This document shows, piece by piece, positions 52,776 to 60,358 of a DNA stretch of 64,000 nucleotides (position 1 is the first letter of the stretch; each line of letters opens with the position of its first letter). The position numbers and the translations under genes are program-made. The notes under the pieces are model-generated. The model saw only the letters and a list, made by a program, of their open reading frames with translations. It made no database searches and had not been told where the DNA came from. The stretch comes from Kitasatospora sp. NBC_01287. Its GTDB lineage: Bacteria > Actinomycetota > Actinomycetes > Streptomycetales > Streptomycetaceae. The stretch lies in NCBI RefSeq assembly GCF_026340565.1, contig NZ_JAPEPB010000002.1:682001-746000 (forward strand), read 5' to 3'.

Positions 52776-54524
52776 ATGTCCGCGTTCAGTCGGCGCCGCT
52801 TCATCAGCGGTGCTTCCGCCACGGCCGCCGGCGCCGCGCTCTCGCTGGCCGGCGGCACCTTCGCCTCGGCCGCGGCCCGGGACGGCGCCCTGGCGGCGAC
52901 CGCGGCGCGCGCGGTGACGGTGGGCGGGACGACCCTGGAGCAGGTGGCGACCCCGGTCGGCAGCACCGGTTACCGGCGGCTGCTCTCCGGTCCGGGCTGG
53001 CCGCTGGCCGTCCGGGCGGAGCTGGCCGCCGCGCAGAGCGGACGCGACGACCGCCGCACCGGCCTGGCGAGCTTCGTCCAGTTCACCGACATGCACCTGT
53101 GCGACACCGAGTCGCCGGTGCGCTTCGAGTACCTGGCCCGCTGGAACGACGCCGCGCACCGCCCGCAGGAGACGCTCACCGTGCGCGGCGCCTCCTCGCT
53201 GGTGGAGCGGGTGAACGCGGTGGCCGCCGGCCCGTACACCGGCCTGCCGTTCAGCCTGGTGATGGCCACCGGCGACAACACCGACAACCACGAGCAGCTC
53301 GAACTCGACTGGTACCTGACCGTGATGAGCGGCGGGCGGGTCACGCCCAACAGCGGTGACACCAGCCGCTACGAGGGCGTGCAGGACTCCGGCAACGCCG
53401 GCTACTGGAACCCGGAGAGCGCCTACCAGGACAGCTACAAGGCGCTCGGCTTCCCGCAGGTCCCCGGCTTCCTGACGGCGGCCGGCAGCAGCTTCCAGGC
53501 GCCCGGCCTGGCGATGCCCTGGTACACCACGGTCGGCAACCACGACGACAGCATCGAGGGCACCCTGCCCGACCTGGGCCTGCTGGGCTCGCTCTACACC
53601 GGCGACCGCAAGATCGAGGGCTGCGACGACGCGGACGCGGCCAAGCTGGCCGGCCTGCTGAAGAGCGACCCGGCCTCCGCCGTGCTGCTGCTCGGCCGCC
53701 TGCTGGCCGACACCGACGCGGTGCGCGAGGTGACCCCGGACGGGCGGCGCCGGCCCTTCACCACCGAGCAGTTCGCCCAGGCCCACCTCGACCCGGCCCA
53801 CACCGGCGCCGGACCCTACGGCCACGGCTTCACCTCGGACGCGGCGAGCAGCGGCAACCTCTACTACACCTTCGAGATCTCCGACGGCGTGCTCGGCATC
53901 AGCCTGGACACCACGAACGCGGCCGGCTTCGCCGACGGCTCGATCGGCACCGCCCAGCTGACCTGGCTGGAGCAGCAGCTGCGCGCCAACAGCGACCACT
54001 GGTACGACACCAGCGGCAACCTGGTGCGCGGCGGTTCGAGCAGCCGCCTGGTGGTGCTCTTCAGTCACCACACCAGCACCACCATGGGCAACCTGCTGCT
54101 CGACCCGCGCCACCTCTTCGAGCGCCGGCACGACGGCAACGAGCTGGTCGCGCTGCTCCAGCGCTACCCGAACGTGGTGGCCTGGGTGAACGGCCACACC
54201 CACCAGAACCAGATCACCGCACACGGGCACGCGGTGCCCGAGCGCGCTTTCTGGGAGGTCAACACCGCCTCGCACATCGACTTCCCGCAGCACGCGCGGA
54301 TCATCGAGCTCACCGACAACGGCGACGGCACGATCTCGCTCTTCACCACGCTGATCGAGTCCGCCGCCCCCTACGGCACCGCCTTCGACGACACCTCGGA
54401 CGCGGCACTCGCCTCGCTCTACCGCGAGTTGTCCTTCAACGACCCGTACGCCACCCCGGGCGCCAAGCTGGGCACCGCGCTGGACCACAACACCGAGCTG
54501 CTGCTGGCCAAGCCCGGCCGCTGA
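52776..54524 (+). CDS. Tat-exported metallophosphoesterase (TIGR03767-like)
   Basis: 582 residues. The twin-arginine signal SRRRFISG and a hydrophobic stretch predict Tat export. The calcineurin-like di-metal site is complete: FTDMHLCD (about 107), MATGDNTD, TVGNHDDS, LFSHH and NGHTHQN (about 475). Length and motif spacing match the family annotated as PPA1498-type metallophosphoesterase. It probably hydrolyses phosphate esters outside the cell; the substrate is unknown. ATG 52776 follows AGGAGGGGGACCCCC. Monocistronic; it converges on the flavin reductase gene, with a long palindrome between them. Confidence 0.92.
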   Translation: MSAFSRRRFISGASATAAGAALSLAGGTFASAAARDGALAATAARAVTVGGTTLEQVATPVGSTGYRRLLSGPGWPLAVRAELAAAQSGRDDRRTGLASFVQFTDMHLCDTESPVRFEYLARWNDAAHRPQETLTVRGASSLVERVNAVAAGPYTGLPFSLVMATGDNTDNHEQLELDWYLTVMSGGRVTPNSGDTSRYEGVQDSGNAGYWNPESAYQDSYKALGFPQVPGFLTAAGSSFQAPGLAMPWYTTVGNHDDSIEGTLPDLGLLGSLYTGDRKIEGCDDADAAKLAGLLKSDPASAVLLLGRLLADTDAVREVTPDGRRRPFTTEQFAQAHLDPAHTGAGPYGHGFTSDAASSGNLYYTFEISDGVLGISLDTTNAAGFADGSIGTAQLTWLEQQLRANSDHWYDTSGNLVRGGSSSRLVVLFSHHTSTTMGNLLLDPRHLFERRHDGNELVALLQRYPNVVAWVNGHTHQNQITAHGHAVPERAFWEVNTASHIDFPQHARIIELTDNGDGTISLFTTLIESAAPYGTAFDDTSDAALASLYRELSFNDPYATPGAKLGTALDHNTELLLAKPGR

Positions 54525-54560
54525 GCCCGGCCCGCAGCACCTACCGCAGCACCTGCCCGC

Positions 54561-54602
54561 ACCGCTGAGCCGACCCGCACCGGTGCGGGTCGGCTCAGCG
54601 GT
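54561..54602. terminator. 42-nt perfect palindrome, bidirectional terminator
   Basis: Two 21-bp arms (ACCGCTGAGCCGACCCGCACC and its complement) meet with no loop between the convergent phosphoesterase and flavin reductase genes. The right arm includes the flavin reductase stop codon. Confidence 0.8.
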
Positions 54603-55194
54603 GCGGGTCGGCCACCTGGCCCAGGAAGAGCGGCTGACCGGTCGCCACCACCGCACCGTTCCCCGCGCGGGCCAGCCGGTCGCGGCGCGCGCGGTCCTCG
54701 GCGAGCGCGCGGTAGTGGCGGTCGTGGTAGACCAGCGGGCCGCCGGGGCCGGCCGCCGAACGCTCCGCCCGCTGCACCTCCCCCACCACGATGGTGTGGT
54801 CCCCCGCCGCCAGGAGGCTGTGCCGGACGCAGACGAGCCAGGCCAGCGCGCCGCGCACGGCCGGCAGCCCGTCCAGCACGATGTCCTCCTCCCGGCCCTC
54901 GGCGTTCTCGGCGCCGAAGCGGTGCTGGGCGGGCCCGGCGAAGCGGGCCGCCGTCGGCTGCTGGTCGGCGGCCAGCACGCTGAGGCAGAACCGCTCGGCG
55001 CCGCAGATCGCGTCGTGCGCGCCGGCCCGGTGGGCCAGGCAGAAGAGCACCAGCGGCGGACTGAGCGAGAGCGAGCAGAGGGACCCGAGCGTGGTGCCGT
55101 GCGCCGCGCCGCCACGGTCGCGCGTGGTCACCACGGTGACCTGCATCGCCACGCAGGCCAGCGCCTCCCGGAAGCTCTGGGCGTCGACCGTCAT
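54595..55194 (-). CDS. Flavin reductase-like FMN-binding protein
   Basis: A 199-residue flavin reductase-like split-barrel protein. The motifs VTVVTTRD, GTTLGSLCSLSLSPPLVLFCL and AERFCLSVLAADQQ are typical of small NAD(P)H:FMN/FAD reductases that supply reduced flavin or use it directly. The ATG overlaps the TPR gene stop by 4 bp, making it the last gene of the peptide/M50/TPR/flavin operon. No flavin-dependent oxygenase partner is nearby, so it may act itself on the peptide, for example as an FMN redox enzyme, or serve an enzyme elsewhere. That role is speculative. Confidence 0.88.
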   Translation of the reverse strand: MTVDAQSFREALACVAMQVTVVTTRDRGGAAHGTTLGSLCSLSLSPPLVLFCLAHRAGAHDAICGAERFCLSVLAADQQPTAARFAGPAQHRFGAENAEGREEDIVLDGLPAVRGALAWLVCVRHSLLAAGDHTIVVGEVQRAERSAAGPGGPLVYHDRHYRALAEDRARRDRLARAGNGAVVATGQPLFLGQVADPHR

Positions 55195-57455
55195 GCCCCC
55201 TCGCTCCCCGGGCCGCTCAGCAGCGGGGAGCGGTCGGCGGCGAGCCGCTCCAGCAGCTGCTCCAGCTGCGCGGTGTCCGGGCCAGGCCCGAGATCCAGGC
55301 AGGCCCGCAGGTCGGCCTCGGCGGCCTCGGCCCGCCCGAGGGCGGTCAGGCACCACGCGCGCCGGCGCAGCAGTTCGGCCCGGTCCGCGCCCGGCAGCTC
55401 CAGGGCCCGGCCGTAGTCGCGGACGGCCTCGGCGTGGCGGCCCGCCTCCTGCAGTGCCACGCCTCGGTTGTGCAGCACGTCGGGATCGTCGCCGGTCAGC
55501 TCCAGTGCGGCGGTCAGATCGCCGATGGCGGAGTCGAGTTCGCCCTGCTCGTAGCTGAGCACCGCGCGGTTGACCAGCGCCGGTCCGAAGGCGGCGTCGA
55601 CCGCAAGCGCCCGGTCGAAGGCCTGGCGCGCCTGGTCGAATTCGCCCAGCGCGTGCGCGGCCGACCCGGCCGTGCAGAGCAGCCTGGGCTCCTCGGGCCG
55701 CAGTTGGAGGCCGGCCGCCGCCAACTCGGCGGCCTCGCCCGGCTCGCCGAGCTCCAGCAGCAGCGCGGTCAGGTTCAGCCGGGCCTCGGTCTCGGCCGGC
55801 TCCATCTCCAGGACGTACCGCAGGTCGGCCAGCGCGCCCGCCACGTCGCCGAGTTGGTCGCGCAGGTTGGCGCGGTTGTAGAAGAGCTCGGGCAGCGGGG
55901 CCGAGACGGCGATCGCCCGGTCGTAGTCGGCCAGCGCGCCGGGCAGGTCGCCCTGGCGGCGCAGCAGCGCGGCCCGGTCGGTGTGGTACTCGACGAAGGC
56001 CGGGTCCCAGGCGAGCAGCTTCGCGTAGTCCGCCAGCGCCTCCTCGATCCGGCCGAGCGCGACCAGCACCCGGGCCCGGTTGTGCAGCAGCTGGGTGCGG
56101 TGCACCAGGTAGCGGTCGCCGGGCAGTTCGGCGTCCAGCCGCCGGATTCCGTCGCTGACCAGCCGCAGCGAGCGGTCCAGGTGGCCCCGGCGCATCTCGA
56201 TCAGCGCCAGGCCGTTGTCCTGGAAGACCTGGTAGACCGGGCCCAGCACCGGATCCGTCTCCAACTCGGCCAGCGCCCTGGCGTTGTTCGCCAGCTCCAG
56301 CGCCTTCTCGTGGTCCGGCGGGCGGAAGAACCGGGTGTAGAGGATGGCGAGCGCGTAGCTGCAGGTCATCTGCACCCTGGGCAGGGTGTAGCGGCGGCGC
56401 AGCTCGGTGTAGATCGCCTCGCACTCCTCCGGTTCCCCGATCGGGACCAGCGCGCTGGCCGCCTTGGCGCTGAAGTGGCAGTAGTCCAGCTGGTGCAGCT
56501 CGGGGTCGCAGACCGCCCGGCCGCGGTGGCCCAGGTCGATGGTGGCCGTGGAGTAGCCGACCGCGACCGAGATCTCCAGCGCGGTGCGCAGCGCGCGGCG
56601 GCCCGCGCCGCCCGGGTCGCTGCCGCGCTCGCGGTGGTAGGGCAGGGCGCCCAGCAGGACGCCGCGGTCGGCGCCCGCCTCCAGCTCGTCCGCCCGCTCG
56701 TCGTGCAGCCGGGCGCGCAGTCGCGGCTCGGCGGCGGCGTAGCCGGCCAGCTCCTCGGGGTCGTCGCCGGTGCCCTCGGACCAGACGTGGGCCCGGGCCA
56801 GCTCCTCGGTGCTCCGCCGGGGGGCCGCGCCGCCCTCGCCCGCCGCCGGGTCCTCCACCGGGGGGACCGGCAGCGGGGGGAGCGGCAGCGGGCGGGTCCA
56901 GTGGCGCAGCGCCTCGGCCAGCTCGGGCAGCGCGGGCTCGGCGGCCGTCCCGACCGCGATCCGCAGCTGCTCGGGATCCGCCCGGCGCAGCAGCAGGGCC
57001 AGGAACTCCTGCTCGGTGGGCTCGGCCTGGTCCGCGTCGTCGAAGGCGAGGGTCAGCACCGGCCCCGGGGCCCCGGCGGCCCCGGCCAGTTGCCGCGCGT
57101 GCTCCTGCAGGAAGGTGATCACCCCCTGCGAGGTGGCCCGGATCAGCGAGGCGCCGAAGTACCTGGTCCGCTCCTCGTGCGGGGTGTCGTCGACCAGCGA
57201 CGGGGGCGCCTGCCCGATCACCTCGGCGAGTTCGGGCACCGTGTAGAGCAGCACGATCCGGTGCGCGTCCACCAGCCCGGGCCAGCGGCGGTAGGCCTCG
57301 GGCACCACCGCCCGCAGCATCGGGGCGACCCCGGAGTAGGGCCCGCGCAGGCGCTGGTGGCAGCTGACCGGCTCGGGCAGGCCCGCCGCGGCGAAGGCCG
57401 AGCGGCGCGCTGCCCGGCGCGGCGCGTTGATCCGCAGGTGACTTGATCGGGTCAT
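55191..57455 (-). CDS. Large TPR protein with N-terminal ATPase-like remnant
   Basis: 754 residues. ATG 57455 is chosen over 57461 because GGAGG lies 8 nt upstream and it makes a 4-bp overlap (ATGA) with the M50 gene. Residues 1-230 resemble the ATPase part of STAND/LuxR-type regulators: RIVLLYTVPEL and a Walker B-like TLAFDDADQAEPTEQEFL, but no Walker A P-loop is visible. From about 300 to 735 there are many tetratricopeptide repeats (ALADYDRAIAVSAPLPELFYNRA, AVRDYGRALELPGADRAELL). It probably binds protein or peptide. Co-operonic with the protease and precursor-like peptide, it may be a scaffold or chaperone. No DNA-binding domain is present. Confidence 0.87.
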   Translation of the reverse strand: MTRSSHLRINAPRRAARRSAFAAAGLPEPVSCHQRLRGPYSGVAPMLRAVVPEAYRRWPGLVDAHRIVLLYTVPELAEVIGQAPPSLVDDTPHEERTRYFGASLIRATSQGVITFLQEHARQLAGAAGAPGPVLTLAFDDADQAEPTEQEFLALLLRRADPEQLRIAVGTAAEPALPELAEALRHWTRPLPLPPLPVPPVEDPAAGEGGAAPRRSTEELARAHVWSEGTGDDPEELAGYAAAEPRLRARLHDERADELEAGADRGVLLGALPYHRERGSDPGGAGRRALRTALEISVAVGYSTATIDLGHRGRAVCDPELHQLDYCHFSAKAASALVPIGEPEECEAIYTELRRRYTLPRVQMTCSYALAILYTRFFRPPDHEKALELANNARALAELETDPVLGPVYQVFQDNGLALIEMRRGHLDRSLRLVSDGIRRLDAELPGDRYLVHRTQLLHNRARVLVALGRIEEALADYAKLLAWDPAFVEYHTDRAALLRRQGDLPGALADYDRAIAVSAPLPELFYNRANLRDQLGDVAGALADLRYVLEMEPAETEARLNLTALLLELGEPGEAAELAAAGLQLRPEEPRLLCTAGSAAHALGEFDQARQAFDRALAVDAAFGPALVNRAVLSYEQGELDSAIGDLTAALELTGDDPDVLHNRGVALQEAGRHAEAVRDYGRALELPGADRAELLRRRAWCLTALGRAEAAEADLRACLDLGPGPDTAQLEQLLERLAADRSPLLSGPGSEGA

Positions 57456-58705
57456 GCCCATTCCCTCCTGGGGGACGACGCGGACGGAGCGGTGCGGTCG
57501 CCTGCCTTCGGGGCGGACCGGTGGCCGGCGGCCCGGCGGCGGGCGCGCTCGCGCAGGCTGACCACGGCGAAGAAGCAGACCTGGGAGGCGTTCAGCAGGA
57601 CGAAGACCGCGCTGTCCCAGAAGTGCGGGCTGGTGACCGGACCGGTCAGCCCGTGCCAGACCAGCTGGGCCAGCTGGACGGCGATCGGGACCAGGGCCAG
57701 CGTCCCGACGGTGAAGAGCACCGCGACACTGGCGGCGAAGAACGGGGCGTACCAGCGCGCCACCCGCAGGTCGCGCTCCGTCCACAGCTCCGCCGGCACG
57801 ACCGGGTCGGGGCGGCGCAGCAGGCGGCGCAGCCGGCCGAGCACCACCGCGCGGGTGGCCTCGTGCAGGTCGTGGCAGCCCAGCGCGGTGGCGATCACGT
57901 AGTAGATGTCGGTGCGCAGGTAGAGCAGGAACTGGTAGGCCAGCCTGGTCAGGATGGGGAAGGCCATGGCGAGCGCGATCCGGCCGGCGAGCGGCTGCCC
58001 GCCGTGCGGTCCGCGCAGCGCCAGGGCGAGCAGGCCGAGCCCGGCCACGGCCACCACGTCCACCGCCATCCCGGCCAGGAAGGGCAGGTAGCGGCGGCGG
58101 CGCTCGACGGTGAGCAGGCCGTTCATCCGGGTCTCGAAGACCACGAAGTAGAGCCGGGTCCCGACGCCGAGCGAGCTGCGCAGGCCCAGGCGGCGGCCGG
58201 CCAGCACGTGGCCGCCCTCGTGCAGGAAGAGCCAGGGCAGCTGGCCGAAGACCGCCAGCAGCTCGACGGCGAGCGCGGAGCGGGTGAAGAAGACCTGGTG
58301 GGGGTCGGGCGCCAGGTCCGGGTGGACGACCACGGCGGCGATCCAGCAGCCGAGCAGGACGGCGGCGGCGGCGAAGGCGAGCGGCGAGAACAGCGCCCGG
58401 CCCAGCCGCCGCAGGCCCACGGGGCGCTCGGGCGCCGCCACCTCGGCGTCCTGGCCGCGGATGAAACCCAGCGCGTCCAGCGAGGCGAGGAAGTCGGGCA
58501 TGTCGATCTCCGCGCCGTACTCCGCCTCGTACCAGGCGGCCGCCTCGGCCGGGGTCGAGCCCGCGGTCATCCGCTCCAGGACCGCGGCGCCGTCGGCCGG
58601 CAGGACCGCGTAGGACTCGGTGTCCGGCCGCCCGACCAGCACCTCGTCGGGATTGCGCTCGGTCAGGAAGCTCAGCGGGTGGAACTGCACCCGGTCGTCC
58701 AGCAT
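57452..58705 (-). CDS. PqqD-like (RRE) domain fused to an M50 site-2-type membrane metalloprotease
   Basis: 417 residues. ATG 58705 with GAGGAG 5 nt upstream. Residues 1-80 have the PqqD-like fold used by RiPP enzymes to bind leader peptides (HPLSFLTERNPDEVLVGRP, YAVLPADGAAVLERM, MPDFLASLDALGF). About six membrane helices follow. The zinc motif HEGGH (His162, Glu163, His166) lies in helix 2 and a probable third ligand, Asp266, in TDIYY. This is the build of YydH-like peptide zinc metalloproteases, which cleave or export modified peptides. The gene directly follows a 27-residue peptide gene, the likely substrate. Family is clear; substrate inferred. Confidence 0.88.
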   Translation of the reverse strand: MLDDRVQFHPLSFLTERNPDEVLVGRPDTESYAVLPADGAAVLERMTAGSTPAEAAAWYEAEYGAEIDMPDFLASLDALGFIRGQDAEVAAPERPVGLRRLGRALFSPLAFAAAAVLLGCWIAAVVVHPDLAPDPHQVFFTRSALAVELLAVFGQLPWLFLHEGGHVLAGRRLGLRSSLGVGTRLYFVVFETRMNGLLTVERRRRYLPFLAGMAVDVVAVAGLGLLALALRGPHGGQPLAGRIALAMAFPILTRLAYQFLLYLRTDIYYVIATALGCHDLHEATRAVVLGRLRRLLRRPDPVVPAELWTERDLRVARWYAPFFAASVAVLFTVGTLALVPIAVQLAQLVWHGLTGPVTSPHFWDSAVFVLLNASQVCFFAVVSLRERARRRAAGHRSAPKAGDRTAPSASSPRREWA

Positions 58706-58727
58706 CGCTCTCCTCGGGTGGGCCGAG

Positions 58728-58758
58728 CGCCGGTGCGCGGCCGGGCCGCGCACCGGCG
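58728..58758 (-). terminator. Hairpin between peptide gene and M50 gene (attenuator-like)
   Basis: A perfect 14-bp stem with a 3-nt loop lies 22 bp after the peptide stop and 23 bp before the M50 start. No T-run follows, so it may be a partial terminator or RNA-stabilising hairpin that lets the peptide be made in excess over the enzymes, as in many RiPP operons. Confidence 0.7.
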
Positions 58759-58780
58759 GTTCATCGGGATCCGGTCAGGC

Positions 58781-58864
58781 TCAGAAGCTGAACGCGCTGT
58801 AGTGGTAGGTGCACATGGCGGTCAGGCGGACGGCACCGACGTTGCGGATCACGATCTTCTTCAT
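58781..58864 (-). CDS. 27-residue putative RiPP precursor peptide
   Basis: A short gene with a strong ribosome binding site (GAGGAG, 4 nt before ATG 58864). The peptide starts MKKIVIRNVG, a basic/hydrophobic leader-like segment, and ends CTYHYSAFSF, a compact stretch rich in Tyr, Phe, Ser, Thr and one Cys, all modifiable residues. It directly precedes a PqqD-like/M50 fusion, the usual layout of a precursor and its leader-binding enzyme, with a hairpin between. Codon usage (NNC/NNG) fits a real gene. I do not recognise the family. Alternatives, such as an upstream regulatory leader ORF, are less likely given the RRE neighbour. Confidence 0.72.
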   Translation of the reverse strand: MKKIVIRNVGAVRLTAMCTYHYSAFSF

Positions 58865-58999
58865 GACGACTCCTCGGGTCTCACGGAGCGCTCACCGGAC
58901 GGCGGCGCCCTGCAAGGGTTACCGGCGCCAAGCCACCGCGGGACGGGGCGCGGCGGAGCCGGGCACACTCCGGGAACAGCGGGGAACAGCCGGGAGCGG

Positions 59000-59140
59000 T
59001 GCCGTACGGAAGTCGGACGGGAGTCGGACGGGAGTCGGACGGGAGTCGGACGGGCTCGGTACAGAAGCCGTACGGGCTCCGTACAGGCTCCGTACTCAGC
59101 GCGGTACGGGCGCGTACAGGCGCGTACAGGCGCGGTACGG
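59000..59140. repeat. Array of about twelve 11-bp-phased repeats upstream of the peptide gene
   Basis: Four AGTCGGACGGG units (59011-59054) are followed by GTAC elements at 59059, 59070, 59081, 59092, 59104, 59114, 59124 and 59135, with one more at 59004. Spacing is 10-12 bp throughout, so all copies lie on one face of the helix. Confidence 0.85.
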
Positions 59141-59172
59141 CCGGGGGCAGCACGGCCGGGGCCCGCGCACAG

Positions 59173-59206
59173 CACGGTCCCCGGCCCGCGGGGGCCGGGG
59201 ACCGTG
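59173..59206 (-). terminator. Terminator hairpin after the XRE regulator gene
   Basis: A 15-bp perfect stem (CACGGTCCCCGGCCC) with a 4-nt loop begins 11 bp after the XRE stop codon. It separates that gene from the peptide operon. Confidence 0.8.
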
Positions 59207-59217
59207 TCGGGGGCGGT

Positions 59218-59847
59218 TCAGGCCCTGGTCAGGGACTGCCTGACCTGGGCGACGAGGTGGGCGAACCGGCCCTGGGGCACGCAGGAGAGCACGAAGGCCG
59301 CCACCGCCGTCCGGCGCGCCTGGCGTCCCGCCCGGCGCTGCCCGCCGAGGGTCTCCGGGGCGCCGCCCGGCTCGGGCGCGAGCGGGCGCGACCGGGGCGG
59401 GCGCGGGGGCAGGGTCAGCACGGTCGCCACCGCCTCGGCGGTGCCGCGGCCCCGGGCCGCCGCCAGTGCGGCCGCGCGTTCGGCCAGCACCAGGGCCCGC
59501 AGCTCGACCAGCGAGCCGGGCCGCAGCTCGCAGAGCCGCTCGTAGGCGAGCAGCAGCGGTTCACCGGGCAGCCGCCGCGCCTTCTCGAAGTCGGCGAAGG
59601 CGCTGTGCGAGCTGTACCCGAGACATCGCGCGAGCGCCCGCAGCGACAGCCCGCGCTCCAGCCGCAGGCGGTAGAGCAGCAGGCCGAGTTCCTGGTGCCG
59701 GGGCCCGGCCGGCGCGCCGTGGGCCGGGGCGGGAGCGAGGGCGGGCCGGGCGGCACCAGGCCGGGCGGGACCAGGCCGGGCGGGGACGGACTGGGGGACG
59801 GTTGCGGAGCCGGGGCCGGTCCGTGCGGGGTGGGACGAGTGCGACAT
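59218..59847 (-). CDS. XRE-type helix-turn-helix protein
   Basis: 209 residues. ATG 59847 with AGGAGG 9 nt upstream. An Ala/Pro-rich N-terminal 50 residues precede an XRE/Cro-type helix-turn-helix (LGLLLYRLRLERGLSLRALARCLGYSSHS, then FADFEKARRLPGEPLLLAYERLCEL). The C-terminal part is Ala/Arg-rich and ends in a short hydrophobic stretch (TAVAAFVLSCVPQG) without a recognised domain. Likely a DNA-binding regulator. Its position just upstream of the repeat array and peptide operon, same strand but behind its own terminator, makes it a candidate controller of that operon. Target inferred only. Confidence 0.85.
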   Translation of the reverse strand: MSHSSHPARTGPGSATVPQSVPARPGPARPGAARPALAPAPAHGAPAGPRHQELGLLLYRLRLERGLSLRALARCLGYSSHSAFADFEKARRLPGEPLLLAYERLCELRPGSLVELRALVLAERAAALAAARGRGTAEAVATVLTLPPRPPRSRPLAPEPGGAPETLGGQRRAGRQARRTAVAAFVLSCVPQGRFAHLVAQVRQSLTRA

Positions 59848-60358
59848 TGAGCCGATCCTCCTAGAGCGACGGTGCTGCGCGTACGCACCGGCGACCGAGG
59901 GTGAGGCGGCCGGTCGCCGGTGCGCGGCGGAGGTGGCCTCCGGGCGCCATGGGGGTGCGCCCGGGTGCCCGGGGTGCGGTCGGTCGGGGTCCGGGCACGG
60001 CCGGAGGCGGCGGGGCACCGGGGCGCGCCGCCGGGAGTTCCACGCTGGGCCCGAGGCCTCTCGCAGCCGGGGACCGGGGGAGCCGTGCGCTGATCCGACG
60101 TGAATGGCCAGGCGGGCCCTTGCGGCCGTGGCAGGTCGATCACCGGGGCGTGACGGCTGGGCCGTCGGCCGGGGCGATCAGGAACGGTCGAGCACGGGAC
60201 CATTCATCTTGGCTAATGAGTCTCGTCGCATTGATGACGGACTGTCAAGCATCGGGGAGGCCGCAACCGCCCACCGGGCTTGCCCGGCTCACCAGTTGCC
60301 CGCGCGCCTGGACCGAACGGGCGAACTACAGTGGAGCGGGGGCAGGAGGTGGTCCCGA
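59848..60358. other. Divergent intergenic region XRE / DUF3048 lipoprotein
   Basis: 511 bp. GC-rich left half with no coding signal; the stretch 60205-60260 is more AT-rich and probably contains promoter elements. The DUF3048 ribosome binding site (AGGAGG) is at 60344-60349. I see no gene. Confidence 0.5.

Larger units (their letters stand above)
58865..59217. other. Regulatory region upstream of the peptide operon
   Basis: 353 bp. It contains a terminator hairpin at 59173-59206 for the XRE gene, an 11-bp-phased repeat array at 59000-59140, and the presumed promoter of the peptide operon between the array and 58864. No further small gene is convincing. Confidence 0.6.

Noticed and set aside
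58781..58864. Peptide considered as an FxSxx-COOH (FxsA) or biarylitide-type precursor
   Set aside because: The C-terminus ends AFSF without F-x-S-x-x, and no radical SAM FxsB-type or P450 gene is near.
58861..59175. A 104-codon minus-strand frame upstream of the peptide
   Set aside because: It only translates the 11-bp repeat array and hairpin, lacks an RBS and overlaps the peptide's regulatory region.
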